A DNA stretch of 64,000 bases from Acidobacteria bacterium UBA2161 (GCA_002328835.1 DCWN01000043.1:107915-171914); one strand, 5' to 3'. Positions 43,262-52,481 are shown, counted from the first letter of the stretch. Program-made: numbers and translations. Notes: a model not told the origin generated them from the letters alone.

Positions 43262-45688
43262 ATGTCGAACTCGATTTCGTTCGTGCGCCACGTCGTCGCG
43301 CGCCCTCGCCGGCGCGACTGTCTGGTTGTCTGCGCGTTGGCGCTCTGGATGTGGATCGCCGCGGCCGGCGCCATCGATGCCCAGGCCGCCGACCCGATCC
43401 GGCTCGGGCGGATCGACGCGCTGGTCGAGGAGGCGATCGCCGCCGGCCAGCTCCCGGGCGCCGCGGTCCTCGTCGGACGTGGGGACGAGGTCGTCTACCG
43501 CAAGGTGTTCGGGAACCGGTCGCTCTCGCCGACGCGTGAGGCGATGACGTTCGACACCGTCTTCGACCTGGCCTCGCTCACGAAGGTCGTCGCCACGACG
43601 ACCAGCGTGATGCAGCTCGTCGAGGCCGGTCGAATCCGGCTGAGCGATCGGGTCACCGCGTTCATTCCCGAGTTCGGTCGCTACGGCAAGGCCGACGTCA
43701 CGGTTCGCCACCTGTTGACCCACATGTCGGGTCTACGGCCCGACCTGCCGCTCGAGGACGAGTTCGACGGCACCGAGGTCGCCATCCATCGTGCGACCGA
43801 AGAGGTGCTCCTCGCGCCACCGGGCGAGCAATTCGTCTACAGCGACATCAACTTCTTCCTGCTCGGCGAGATCGTCGGCCGGGTTTCCGGCCTGCCGCTC
43901 GACCGCTACGTCCGTGAGCGGTTCTTCGGACCGCTCGGCATGGACGACACGATGTTCACTCCACCGCCATCGCTCGCGCCGCGGATCGCCCCGACCGAGG
44001 CGTGTCCGCCGCTGGGCTGGCCGTGCGAGGGTCCCGATGCCGTCATGCTGCGCGGCACGGTGCACGACCCGACGGCGCGGCGGATGGACGGCGTGGCCGG
44101 CCACGCGGGGCTGTTCAGTTCACTCGACGACCTCGCGCGCTTCTGCCGGATGCTGCTCGGCGGCGGCGCGCTCGACGGCGTGCGCGTGCTGGCGCCGCTC
44201 ACCGTGTCGCGCATGACGACCGTCTCGACGCCGGCCAGTCAGCCGAACCGCCGCGGCCTCGGCTGGGACATCGATTCGGTCTTCTCCTCGAACCGCGGCG
44301 AACTGCTCCCGATCGGCTCGTTCGGTCATACCGGTTTCACCGGGACGTCGCTCTGGCTCGACCCGTCGAGCGGGACCTACGTCGTCTTCCTGTCGAATCG
44401 AGTCCACCCCGACGGCACCGGCAACGTCGTCGCCCTGCGGGCGCGGGTTGCGACTGCGGCGGCGGCCGCGCTCGTCGATCTGCCGGCTGGGGCCGGGCGG
44501 TCGGCCGGCGCCGCGACCGCCTTCGGTGCGTCGGGACGACGCGTGGCCCCGGCCCCGACGCCGGTCGCGACCGGGATCGACCGTCTGCGCGCCGAGCGGT
44601 TCGCCCGGCTCGAGGGGCAGCGCGTCGGCCTGGTGACCAACCATACCGGCCGGGCGCGTGATGGCCGCACGACGATCGACCTGCTGCACGAGGCCGACAC
44701 CGTCGAGCTGGTCGCCCTCTTCAGTCCGGAGCACGGGATCCGCGGCGTTCTCGATTCGGCCGTGGCGTCGGGGCGCGACGAGCGCACCGGCCTCCCGATT
44801 CATTCGCTCTATGGCGAGTCGCGCCGCCCGACGGCGGAAGCCCTGGCCGGCCTCGACACGCTGGTGTTCGACATCCAAGGGATCGGCACGCGGTTCTACA
44901 CCTACATGACGACGATGGCCTACGTCATGGAGGCTGCCGCCGAGCGGGAGATCGCCGTCGTCGTCCTCGATCGGCCGAACCCAATCGGCGGCACGGCGAT
45001 CGAAGGGCCGGTGCAGGACGATGCCGCCCTCGGCTTCACCGGCTACCACCCGATGCCGATCCGCCACGGCCTGACACTCGGCGAGCTGGCGCGGCTCTTC
45101 AACGGGGAGCGCGGGATCGGCGCCGACCTGTCGGTCGTCGAGATGACCGGCTGGAGCCGTGACGCCTGGTTCGACTGGACCGGCCAGCCGTGGGTCAATC
45201 CGTCGCCGAACATGCGGAACCTGAATCAAGCCGCGCTCTATCCCGGCATCGGCGCGATCGAGGGAACGAACGTCTCGGTCGGCCGCGGCACCGACACGCC
45301 ATTCGAGCAGGTCGGTGCGCCCTGGGTCGATGGGGTCGCGTTGGCCGACCGGCTGAACGCCAGGAGTCTTCCCGGCATCCGCTTCTATCCGGTCACCTTC
45401 ACGCCGGAGAGCAGCAAGCACGCGGGGGAGCCGTGCGGTGGGGTCTCCATGATCGTCACCGACCGCGACGCGCTCGTGCCGGTGCGCGTCGGCCTGGAAG
45501 TGGCCGCCGCGCTGCACGCGCGCTACGGCGACGCATTCGAGATCGACGCGGCTGCGCGGCTCTTCGGGTCGCAGGCGACGCTCGACCGGATCAAGGCCGG
45601 CGACGATCCGGCCGCCATCGCGCGCGGCTGGATCGGCGATGAGGCCGCCTGGCGGCGGCTCCGCGCGGAGTACCTGCTGTACTACTAG
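43262..45688 (+). CDS. Fusion of a serine beta-lactamase-like domain with a NamZ (DUF1343) exo-N-acetylmuramidase-like domain
   Basis: 808 residues. A signal peptide is followed by a class C beta-lactamase/D,D-peptidase-like domain (about 45-390) with the S-x-x-K motif SLTK (Ser105, Lys108), the Tyr motif YSD and a late HTG. From about 440 the DUF1343/NamZ domain begins (RVGLVTNHTGRARDG, FSPEHGIRG, VFDIQGIGTRFYTY, DRPNPIGG, YPGIGAIEGTNVS). NamZ removes terminal MurNAc from muropeptides. The fusion joins two peptidoglycan activities in one secreted protein, which suggests cell-wall turnover or recycling. The start is ATG 43262, after a TATAGT at about 43208. Confidence 0.88.
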   Translation: MSNSISFVRHVVARPRRRDCLVVCALALWMWIAAAGAIDAQAADPIRLGRIDALVEEAIAAGQLPGAAVLVGRGDEVVYRKVFGNRSLSPTREAMTFDTVFDLASLTKVVATTTSVMQLVEAGRIRLSDRVTAFIPEFGRYGKADVTVRHLLTHMSGLRPDLPLEDEFDGTEVAIHRATEEVLLAPPGEQFVYSDINFFLLGEIVGRVSGLPLDRYVRERFFGPLGMDDTMFTPPPSLAPRIAPTEACPPLGWPCEGPDAVMLRGTVHDPTARRMDGVAGHAGLFSSLDDLARFCRMLLGGGALDGVRVLAPLTVSRMTTVSTPASQPNRRGLGWDIDSVFSSNRGELLPIGSFGHTGFTGTSLWLDPSSGTYVVFLSNRVHPDGTGNVVALRARVATAAAAALVDLPAGAGRSAGAATAFGASGRRVAPAPTPVATGIDRLRAERFARLEGQRVGLVTNHTGRARDGRTTIDLLHEADTVELVALFSPEHGIRGVLDSAVASGRDERTGLPIHSLYGESRRPTAEALAGLDTLVFDIQGIGTRFYTYMTTMAYVMEAAAEREIAVVVLDRPNPIGGTAIEGPVQDDAALGFTGYHPMPIRHGLTLGELARLFNGERGIGADLSVVEMTGWSRDAWFDWTGQPWVNPSPNMRNLNQAALYPGIGAIEGTNVSVGRGTDTPFEQVGAPWVDGVALADRLNARSLPGIRFYPVTFTPESSKHAGEPCGGVSMIVTDRDALVPVRVGLEVAAALHARYGDAFEIDAAARLFGSQATLDRIKAGDDPAAIARGWIGDEAAWRRLRAEYLLYY

Positions 45689-45782
45689 ACGACTGCAGCG
45701 TCTCGTCGACCCGCCTGAGCGCTTCGGATGTCCGCTCCAACGCCTCCACGTTGCTGTATTGTCAATGTTCCGAACGCCGTTT

Positions 45783-45799
45783 GACGGAGGGGCTCCGTC
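45783..45799 (-). terminator. Perfect hairpin after the diguanylate cyclase gene
   Basis: GACGGAG-GGG-CTCCGTC is a 7-bp stem with a 3-base loop directly after the stop of the minus-strand gene and 94 bases beyond the NamZ fusion stop. No T-run is present. It may end transcription from either side. Confidence 0.45.
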
Positions 45800-47166
45800 C
45801 TAGGTGCGGCGGCGTTTCCGGCGGGCGCGCTTTGCGGTCTTGTGTTCGTACATTAGACGGTCGGCTTCCTTGACCAGCGGCATCACATCCTCGGTGCCAT
45901 GCGGCACCTCGGTGCATCCGAAGCTCAGGCCGACGCCGGCCGGCAGCTTCGCCGTCTCTGCGGCGGTGGCGAAGTCGGCCTTGAGGTCCACGCCCTTCTG
46001 CATCGCCTGATCCAGCTCGCACGACATCAGGACGAGAAACTCGTCGCCGCCCCAGCGAAACAGGTAGTCGGCCTCGCGGACCCTTTCCTTGAGGAACGAC
46101 GCGACGTACTGCAGCACCAGGTCTCCGGTCTCGTGGCCGAACGTGTCGTTGACCGCCTTGAACTGATCGATATCGAGGAAGAGCAGTGAGAGCGGCGTCT
46201 GGTAGCGCTGACGACGCTGCAGCTCGCGTCCGATCACCTCGTCGAAGAAGCGCCGGTTGTAGCAGGTCGTCAGCGGGTCGGTGATGACCTTCTCGTGCAG
46301 TTCGCCTCGCGCCGTTCGAGGCGCCGGTTGGTTGCGCGCAGTTCGTAGGTCATCTCCTCGAAGACCAGCAGGTGCATCCCGAGCGCCGCGAAGAGCAGGA
46401 GGAGGGCGTTGGCCGAGAGCAGTTCGAGCGGGGGATCGCCGCCGCCGCTCGCGGCGGAAAAGGCGATGCCGGTGTGGGAGAACGCCAGGAGCGCCAGCGT
46501 CGTGCCGACGACGATGGCGCCAAGCGCGCGCGCCCGCCGCAGCCCGATGAGGAACACGAACGCCGCCGTGCCGAGCAGCGCGGCCGACATCAGATACCCG
46601 GGCACCACGGCGGCCTGCCGGCCGAAGCCCAGCGGTGCCAGGACGAACCAGATCACGAGCGGCACCAGCCCCCACGCATACTTCCGATTGAGTGCCGAGC
46701 CGCCCCGGTAGGTGTCGGCGCTCACGACGAGCAGCATCGCGGCGCCGAGGCTGAGCAGGTGCGAGATGCCGAGCACCGCGAGACCGAGCGAGCCCGCTGT
46801 CACGCTGAGCGAACTGACGAACGTGCTGGCCGCGCGGAGCAGCCAGCTTCCCGTCCATTGGAGGATGTAGAGATGCCGCCGGGTCATCCAGAGCAGGAGC
46901 AGCAGGGCCGCGATGACGACCGAGCCGTAGGAGGCGAGCCGCGGCGGGCTGGCCGACCACCACGCAGGGTAGGCCGATGGGGCCGCGGCATCCGGCTCGT
47001 CGATCGGTCGGGCTTCGCTCGCGGGCTGCGCGGCCGGTGGGGACACGGCCTCGGCGCGAACCGTCGGTTCGAGGCTGGGGCCGGCGACGTCGGCGGTCGC
47101 CTGCCAGCCCAGCAGGGCCAGGATCGCGGCGACGCACAGGATGAGACCCCTTCGAAGCATCGACAA
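45800..47166 (-). pseudogene. Membrane diguanylate cyclase (GGDEF), interrupted by a frameshift
   Basis: The minus strand from ATG 47166 encodes a signal/anchor segment, about seven hydrophobic helices and a linker ending TNRRLERRE. It then leaves frame near 46304. The other frame continues as ELHEKVITDPLTTCYNRRFF and a complete GGDEF domain (RWGGDEFLVL, FLDIDQFKAVNDTFG) to the stop at 45800. Adding one C (GAGGC to GAGGCC) restores a continuous protein of about 450 residues. It would make c-di-GMP. Either a real loss-of-function mutation or an assembly error; the GGDEF domain itself is undamaged. Confidence 0.8.
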
Positions 47167-47234
47167 CTCTTCGCGCGACGAGGCCTGATGCGTGGGGTAC
47201 TTGAGCCGAGGAGAACTTGGTCGATCTTACCAGA

Positions 47235-47657
47235 TCAGGCGGGCAGGAGGTACAGCATCACGTAGACGACGACACCGGTGATCGAGACGTAGAGCCAGAT
47301 CGGGAACGTCCAGCGCGCGATCGCCTTGTGCCGGGTGTCGTCCCGGCGGAGGCCGCGCCGGAGCGTCACGATCGCCAGCGGGACGACGGCGGCGGCGAAG
47401 ACGATGTGCGTGATCAGCACGACGAAGTAGATCACTCGCACGGGTCCGGTCCCTTCGAACGGTCGCGAGCCGACATTGGCGTGGTAGATGACGTAGGAGA
47501 TGAGGAACAGCACCGACATCGAGAACGCGCCGAGCATCAGCGCGCGGTGCTTCACGATGTCGCCGCGCCGGATCATCGTGTAGGCCGCGACGAGCAGTGT
47601 CCCCGAGATGGCGTTCAGCGTGGCGTTGAGCGTCGGGAGGTCCGAAATCTCGAGCAT
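47235..47657 (-). CDS. DUF420 membrane protein (cytochrome c oxidase assembly, CtaM-like)
   Basis: 140 residues with four to five transmembrane helices and conserved His in the family pattern (IVKHRALMLGA, VIYHANV, THIVFAAAVVPLA). The ATG at 47657 gives the expected length; the upstream in-frame extension overlaps ctaB. It is last in a ctaA-ctaB-DUF420 run. DUF420 proteins are found with oxidase assembly genes, including CtaM of Gram-positives. Confidence 0.82.
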   Translation of the reverse strand: MLEISDLPTLNATLNAISGTLLVAAYTMIRRGDIVKHRALMLGAFSMSVLFLISYVIYHANVGSRPFEGTGPVRVIYFVVLITHIVFAAAVVPLAIVTLRRGLRRDDTRHKAIARWTFPIWLYVSITGVVVYVMLYLLPA

Positions 47658-47679
47658 CGGGCAGTCGTGGAAAACGTGG

Positions 47680-48573
47680 TCAGCCGCCGAGGTACCGCGT
47701 GGCCACGAGCAACACCCAGAGCAGCGGCAGGTAGGCGATCGATCCCAGGAACAGCCATCGGGCGTTTCGTCCCGACCGGCCCCAGGCGAAACGCACCGCC
47801 AGGCCGGCGAAGCCAAGGCCGAGCAGCGACGCGCCCACGAGGTAGGTCGTGCCGACCATGCCGATCCAGGTGGGTGCGAGGCTCACCGGGAGCAGTGCGG
47901 CGAGGTAGAGCAGGACGTGGCGGGCGGTTCGCCGGCCAGTCGGTTCGATGACCGGCAGGAACGCGAATCCGGCGCGGGCGAAATCGTCCCGGTACATCCA
48001 GGCGACCGCCAGGAAGTGTGGAATCTGCCAGAAGAAGACGATGCCGAAGAGAACCCACGCCTCGACACTCATCGCGCCGCTCGCCGCGACCCAACCCAGT
48101 GCGGCCGGTAGCGCGCCCGGCACCGCGCCCACGACCATGGCGAACGACGTCCGCTTCTTCAGTGGCGTGTAGACGAGCGCGTAGCTCACGAGCGTCGCCA
48201 GCGCTAGGCCCGCGGCGAGCGGGCGCGCGTAGGTCAGCGCGGCGATGCCCACGACCGACAGCACGATCCCGAAGCACCGGGCTTCGGCTTCCGACAGCCG
48301 CCCGTCGGGCAGCGGTCGCGACCGAGTCCGCACCATCAACCCGTCCGCGTCACGTTCGTAGACCTGGTTGAGCGCGGCGGCGCCCCCCGCCACGAGCCCC
48401 GTGCCGATGAGCGTCGGCACGATCAGCCACTGCGCGTCGGCGCCCGGCAGTGCGAGGTAGAAGCAGACCGTTGTCGTGGCCAGGACGAGAACGTTGAGGC
48501 GCGGCTTCGTGAGCGCGACGAAGTCGGCGGCGCGGCCTCGCGGACTCTCCAGCGCCACCGCGTCGGCCTTCAT
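47680..48573 (-). CDS. ctaB: Protoheme IX farnesyltransferase (heme O synthase)
   Basis: 297 residues, a UbiA-superfamily membrane prenyltransferase. The motif NQVYERDADGLMVRTRSRPL carries the first Asp-rich site, and YTPLKKRTSF and WQIPHFLAVAWMYRDDF are characteristic CtaB segments. It converts heme B to heme O for terminal oxidases. The ATG at 48573 overlaps the ctaA stop (ATGA), so the two successive steps of heme A synthesis are coupled. Confidence 0.95.
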   Translation of the reverse strand: MKADAVALESPRGRAADFVALTKPRLNVLVLATTTVCFYLALPGADAQWLIVPTLIGTGLVAGGAAALNQVYERDADGLMVRTRSRPLPDGRLSEAEARCFGIVLSVVGIAALTYARPLAAGLALATLVSYALVYTPLKKRTSFAMVVGAVPGALPAALGWVAASGAMSVEAWVLFGIVFFWQIPHFLAVAWMYRDDFARAGFAFLPVIEPTGRRTARHVLLYLAALLPVSLAPTWIGMVGTTYLVGASLLGLGFAGLAVRFAWGRSGRNARWLFLGSIAYLPLLWVLLVATRYLGG

Positions 48574-49532
48574 CGCACCGCTCCCGGTGTGGCGGGAATC
48601 GCGGCCGACGAGTCGACTCGCACCGGCTGGGGCGCGTCGGCGAAGCGGCGACGGTGCACGACGAGGCCCAGCAGCACCGACACCGCCAGCAGCGTCGCGC
48701 CGGTGGCGACGTGGGCCGTATTGATGCCCACGTGACGCTCGGAGAGAACGGTGAGGGCTCCCAGCGTGAACTGCACCGTGACCACTCCGAGCAAGAGCCA
48801 GGCGAACCGGGTGAGCGTGGACCGTCGATGATGCGCCAGGATGTGGCCGGCCGTGGCCGCGATCGCCAGCGTCACGACGACCGCGCCGACGCGGTGCGCG
48901 AAGTGGATGGCGATTGGACCGCTCCATTCGGGCGGGATCAGTCGGCCAAAGGCCCACGGAAAGTCGGGAATCGCGAGCCCGGCGTCGGTGTGGCGCATCG
49001 TCGCGCCGATGAGGATCTGCACGTAGACCAGGGCCGGCGTCAGAATGGCCAACCGCGCGAGGATTGGGTCACCGATCACCCCCGCGCCTTCACGCCAGCT
49101 CGCCGACGTGAACAGCGCCAGCGACACCGTCAGGCAAAAAAAGATCTGCGCCAGGCCGGCGTGCGCGACCGAGATCGGCGCCGGCAGGAAGTAGAGGACC
49201 GTAATGCCGCCCAGCGTGCCCTGCAAGACGACCGCAGCCAGCGCGGTCCACGCGAGCCGTCGCACCCAGCGCCGATCGTCAGTCCGCGAGATCCAGATCG
49301 CCAGGCCGATCATCATCAGGCCGACCGTGCTCGCGATGAGCCTGTGGCCGTGCTCGTAGAAGATCCCTCCCACCATCTTCGACAGTGGGAAGCTGAACAT
49401 GAAGTAGCCGTAGGTGTTCGGCCAGTCGGGCACGGCGAGGCCCGAGTCGGTGCTGGTGACCAGTCCGCCCGCGGTGACCAGCAGCAGCGTGGATGCGGCG
49501 AGGAGGAGCGCGAACCGGTGGATCCAGGTCAT
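48570..49532 (-). CDS. ctaA: Heme A synthase (COX15/CtaA family)
   Basis: 320 residues with eight transmembrane helices. The conserved His-containing segments include EHGHRLIAST and HFAHRVGAVV, with further His in SVAHAGLAQIFF and GINTAHVATGA. It oxidises heme O to heme A. It is encoded directly upstream of ctaB. No oxidase subunit genes are in the window, so the aa3-type oxidase is presumably elsewhere. Confidence 0.93.
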   Translation of the reverse strand: MTWIHRFALLLAASTLLLVTAGGLVTSTDSGLAVPDWPNTYGYFMFSFPLSKMVGGIFYEHGHRLIASTVGLMMIGLAIWISRTDDRRWVRRLAWTALAAVVLQGTLGGITVLYFLPAPISVAHAGLAQIFFCLTVSLALFTSASWREGAGVIGDPILARLAILTPALVYVQILIGATMRHTDAGLAIPDFPWAFGRLIPPEWSGPIAIHFAHRVGAVVVTLAIAATAGHILAHHRRSTLTRFAWLLLGVVTVQFTLGALTVLSERHVGINTAHVATGATLLAVSVLLGLVVHRRRFADAPQPVRVDSSAAIPATPGAVR

Positions 49533-49559
49533 GCGTCGTCCGGCAGGCGGGAATGCGAG

Positions 49560-49591
49560 GACGACGGAGGGAGCGGACTCCCTCCGCCGTC
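49560..49591 (-). terminator. Strong hairpin between the cupredoxin lipoprotein and ctaA
   Basis: CGGAGGGAG pairs with CTCCCTCCG (9 bp) around CGGA, and flanking GACG pairs with CGTC beyond one mismatch. It lies 14 bases after the lipoprotein stop on the minus strand. There is no T-run, but the stem is the strongest one I see in an intergenic region here. Confidence 0.5.
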
Positions 49592-49604
49592 TTCGTTGGA
49601 GTAG

Positions 49605-50381
49605 CTAGCTGACCGAGAAGGTGAACGACAGTTCGACCGTCTCGCTCTCACCGACGGTGACGTTCTGGGTCTGGGTGCCCAGAATCTCGTGCCACGCCTC
49701 GATGACGTAGTCGCCCGGAGGCAACTCGCTGATGTCGAACGAACCGCCGTCGCTCACTGCGAAGTACGGGTGGTCGAGGACGCCGACGTAGGCGTTCATC
49801 CAGCCGTGCACGTCGCACTTGAACGGCACCATCACCTCGACCGTGTCGAACGACGCGTCGAAGGTCATCCCCTCGATCGGCTGGCCGGTGTTGAACTCGC
49901 TGTTGTTCGCCGGCGTCGCGTGGATGTTGTGCAGCGTCGGGTCGCTGTTCCTCACGGTCAGCGTCTGGCCGACCCGCATGCCGAAGACGTGTGGCGTGTA
50001 GCGGCAGCCGTCCTGGTCGAGCATCGCCGGCTCGCTCGGCGTGGGGAACGTCCGGTCGCCCAGGCCTTCCTTCACGTAGACGAAGACGTTGCTCAGCGAG
50101 CCATCGTCACCGACGACGTAGTACTCGGTCAACTCGCTGTCGCCCGCTTCCTGCGCGCAGACGGGGTCGGAATTCATTCTGATCGTCTCGGCCTCGGGGG
50201 GTGTGCCCTCGAGCATGATCGTGCCGGTGATGTTGCCGACCGTCGCGGCGTCGATCGGAGCCGCTGCCGGGGCGGCGGGCGCCGCAGATTCGGCCGGGGC
50301 CTCGGAGCCGCCGCCACCGCATGCCACCGTCAGAACCAACGCCATGATCGAGGCCAGCAGCCACGACTTTCGTGCATCCAT
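49605..50381 (-). CDS. Cupredoxin-like lipoprotein
   Basis: 258 residues. The ATG at 50381 (MDARKSWLLASI) has an AGGAGA about eight bases upstream and starts a signal peptide with lipobox VACGGGG. An Ala/Pro-rich linker leads to a plastocyanin-like domain: RVGQTLTVRNSDPTLHNIH (first His ligand) and PFKCDVHGWMNAYV (Cys and second His ligand), with Met as a possible axial ligand. A C-terminal beta sandwich follows (LPPGDYVIEAWHE). It lies just upstream of ctaA-ctaB-DUF420, suggesting copper or electron handling near a terminal oxidase. Confidence 0.8.
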   Translation of the reverse strand: MDARKSWLLASIMALVLTVACGGGGSEAPAESAAPAAPAAAPIDAATVGNITGTIMLEGTPPEAETIRMNSDPVCAQEAGDSELTEYYVVGDDGSLSNVFVYVKEGLGDRTFPTPSEPAMLDQDGCRYTPHVFGMRVGQTLTVRNSDPTLHNIHATPANNSEFNTGQPIEGMTFDASFDTVEVMVPFKCDVHGWMNAYVGVLDHPYFAVSDGGSFDISELPPGDYVIEAWHEILGTQTQNVTVGESETVELSFTFSVS

Positions 50382-50480
50382 TGAAGACTCTCCTGGTGCG
50401 AATAGAGGAAAACGAAGATACCGCAGGCCACTCAGACGTCGTCTCGCGGCAAACCCAAACCCAGATGATATCAAATAAGT

Positions 50481-50539
50481 TGGGGCTTCGCCCCGAACCT
50501 CCGCGGGCGCTCTGCGGGGACCCCGAGTGCCCCACTCCG
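50481..50539 (+). repeat. Dispersed palindromic element, copy 2 (intergenic)
   Basis: Same order as the copy at 4991-5053: GGGGCTTCGCCCCGAACC, a variable GC-rich middle, then GGGGACCCCGAGTGCCCCAC. It lies between the M23 peptidase end and the lipoprotein start. Confidence 0.75.
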
Positions 50540-50579
50540 CGCCCTGATCGTCGGTGAGCGGCCGAGGTCGATTTCGTGT

Positions 50580-51971
50580 TCAGCGGGCGCTGGCCATGGC
50601 GAGCTTTCTGCCGATCCGGTCCTCGATCCAGTGGCCGTCCCACCATTCGACCGGCGTCACCGCCCGGCCGTGGAGCAGCATCGTGAAGTGCAGGTGGTCG
50701 CCGCCCGCCAGGCCGGTCATCCCGCTGCGGCCCACTTCCTGGTCCTGCTCGACCGCGTCGCCCACGGCGACCCCAATCGACGAGAGGTGGGCGTAGAGCG
50801 ACTGCAGCCCCATGCCGTGGTCGATGACGACGCAGTTGCCGTAGATGCCGAGGAAATCGGCGTGGATGACCACGCCATGATTCGACGCGAGAATCGGTAC
50901 GTTGGCGGTGGCCGCCAGGTCGAACCCGAGGTGGACCTGCTGGTCGATCTCCTCGCCGTCGTGCAGATAGGTGCGGTGGTCGGCGAACCCCGATTCGACC
51001 TGCGAGTTGCCGAGTTGACGGAACGGACCCTGCCAGAGAATCCGCGGCTCGGTGTTTTCGGCGAGGGTCATCAGGTAGTCGGCGTTGGCCTGGCGGAGGC
51101 CGCCGTTGATCGCGACGTACCGCGCGACGAGATCGCCCTCGGGCACGCCGGCGAGCAGCGCGCGCGCGTCGGACGATTGCTCCGCGATCGCCGGCACGAC
51201 GCGCTGGATGAAATCGTCGCCGACGTTGATCCGGCTTCGCCGGAAATTCTTCGGGAAGACGCGGTGGTCGAAGTCGGCGCCCGCCGTGTTGCCGGCCGGA
51301 TCGCGCGCCGTGACCCGCATCGGTGCGGTCAGTTCCTGGTCGTGCTGGAGCGCGAAGAATGCGACACGCATCGAGTCGTCGGCGCCGGTGACGCCCGCGC
51401 CGTCAGCCGGGAAGCCTCGGTAGAAGCGCCCATCGACCGCGACGCCCGACTCGACGTCAGTCGGCGCCACGCGGTAGACGACCATTTCGGCGCCGCCGTG
51501 GTTCACGTAGTGCTGCGTCGACAGCACCGTCAGGCGCGGCGGCGTGAATCGAAGTTCCACGGGATGGGTCACCGTGCTCGACGCTTCCCGCAGACCGTAG
51601 AGTACCGGGCGGACGGACGTGACGATCAGTTCGGCCGCGCCCTCCCGGACGCCGGGGAGCGTATCGCGGTCGAACTCGCGAGCGATCCGGATCCGCTCGG
51701 CGGTTTCTTGTTCGATCGTCGCTGCGCCCGGATCGGCCAGCACGAAGAGCGGAATCACCGTCTCGCCCTGCGCGAGCACCGCCTCGATGGAGGTCAGCTC
51801 GCCCTCCGGTGCTTCGACCGAGAAGTCGAGGATGGCGGTTCGGCCGACGTACTGCTCGGGGCCGTTGACCGCAATCGTCGGTCCGACCGCGCTGCCTGCG
51901 CGGACGTAGGCGCCACCCGCCGCAGCGGCCAGCAGGAGCAGCAACACCAGGAATTTCGAGAATAGGGACAT
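50580..51971 (-). CDS. M23-family metallopeptidase (LytM-like)
   Basis: 463 residues. One N-terminal signal/anchor segment (MSLFSKFLVLLLLLAAAAGG), about 300 residues of beta-rich domains, then a C-terminal M23 domain from about 320. Zn ligands are His and Asp in HLGFDLA and the His in HLHF; a further His is in SLYAHLSSIG. Such enzymes cleave peptidoglycan cross-links or act as activators of amidases. The catalytic motifs are intact. Confidence 0.9.
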   Translation of the reverse strand: MSLFSKFLVLLLLLAAAAGGAYVRAGSAVGPTIAVNGPEQYVGRTAILDFSVEAPEGELTSIEAVLAQGETVIPLFVLADPGAATIEQETAERIRIAREFDRDTLPGVREGAAELIVTSVRPVLYGLREASSTVTHPVELRFTPPRLTVLSTQHYVNHGGAEMVVYRVAPTDVESGVAVDGRFYRGFPADGAGVTGADDSMRVAFFALQHDQELTAPMRVTARDPAGNTAGADFDHRVFPKNFRRSRINVGDDFIQRVVPAIAEQSSDARALLAGVPEGDLVARYVAINGGLRQANADYLMTLAENTEPRILWQGPFRQLGNSQVESGFADHRTYLHDGEEIDQQVHLGFDLAATANVPILASNHGVVIHADFLGIYGNCVVIDHGMGLQSLYAHLSSIGVAVGDAVEQDQEVGRSGMTGLAGGDHLHFTMLLHGRAVTPVEWWDGHWIEDRIGRKLAMASAR

Positions 51972-52095
51972 CAGTCTTGGCCTCCGAAGCGGCTCGACAT
52001 CCGGAGCCCCCTCGTTCCCATCTATCGGGTTCGACGCGCGCCGGGAACAGCGCTCGCGCCTGCCGATCTGACGCCGGCCGCGCGCTCGCGGTTTG

Positions 52096-52125
52096 TTGAC
52101 CCGTTCGCCAGCCAGTTGCTAGAAT
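52096..52125 (+). promoter_or_regulatory. Promoter of tRNA-Glu
   Basis: TTGACC at 52096-52101 and TAGAAT at 52120-52125 with an 18-base spacer, about 20 bases before the tRNA. It is the best -35/-10 pair I see in the window. Confidence 0.6.
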
Positions 52126-52145
52126 TAATGATCCGATCGGCCCGT

Positions 52146-52220
52146 GGCGGTATCGTCTAGGGGTTAGGATGCGTGGTTCTCAGCCACGAGACCGGGGTTC
52201 GATTCCCCGTACCGCTACCA
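52146..52220 (+). tRNA. tRNA-Glu (anticodon CTC)
   Basis: 75 bases. The acceptor stem pairs GGCGGTA with TACCGCT (first pair G-U). The D arm begins TCGTCTAGGGGTTAGGA, typical for tRNA-Glu. The anticodon stem CGTGG/CCACG encloses TTCTCAG, anticodon CTC. The T arm is GGGG-TTCGATT-CCCC. The 3' CCA is encoded. Confidence 0.95.
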
Positions 52221-52223
52221 CCG

Positions 52224-52271
52224 CTCCATACTCAACCGGTTCGCTCATCAGAGTTGAGCAGAAGTTTGGAG
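52224..52271 (+). other. Nested inverted repeats downstream of tRNA-Glu
   Basis: CTCCA (52224-52228) pairs with TGGAG (52267-52271), and inside it CTCAAC (52231-52236) pairs with GTTGAG (52253-52258). It may be a processing or termination structure for the tRNA transcript. The remaining sequence up to the DoxX gene at 52482 shows no gene. Confidence 0.35.
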
Positions 52272-52481
52272 TAGGGTAGGGCGAGCGAGGACGGCCCTCG
52301 CATACGCGCGGGGCGATCCGCAGGATTGCCCTTCCGACGCAGCGCCGGACCCCTCACGGAACCCCCCTTTAACCCTAGACATATGCCGGCGAGCTGTCGG
52401 TCCTACCCTGCCCCGGTGCCTCTTGCGGGGGACACATCGTCGTCATCAGAGGCTTGAGCTTCGAGAGGGAGGGGCAGGACG

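Noticed and set aside
44120..45517. Minus-strand open frame (465 codons) opposite the NamZ domain
   Set aside because: Antisense shadow; the plus strand has clear DUF1343 motifs.
46290..46320. Programmed frameshift in the diguanylate cyclase gene
   Set aside because: No slippery heptamer or downstream structure stands out; a mutation or sequencing error is simpler.
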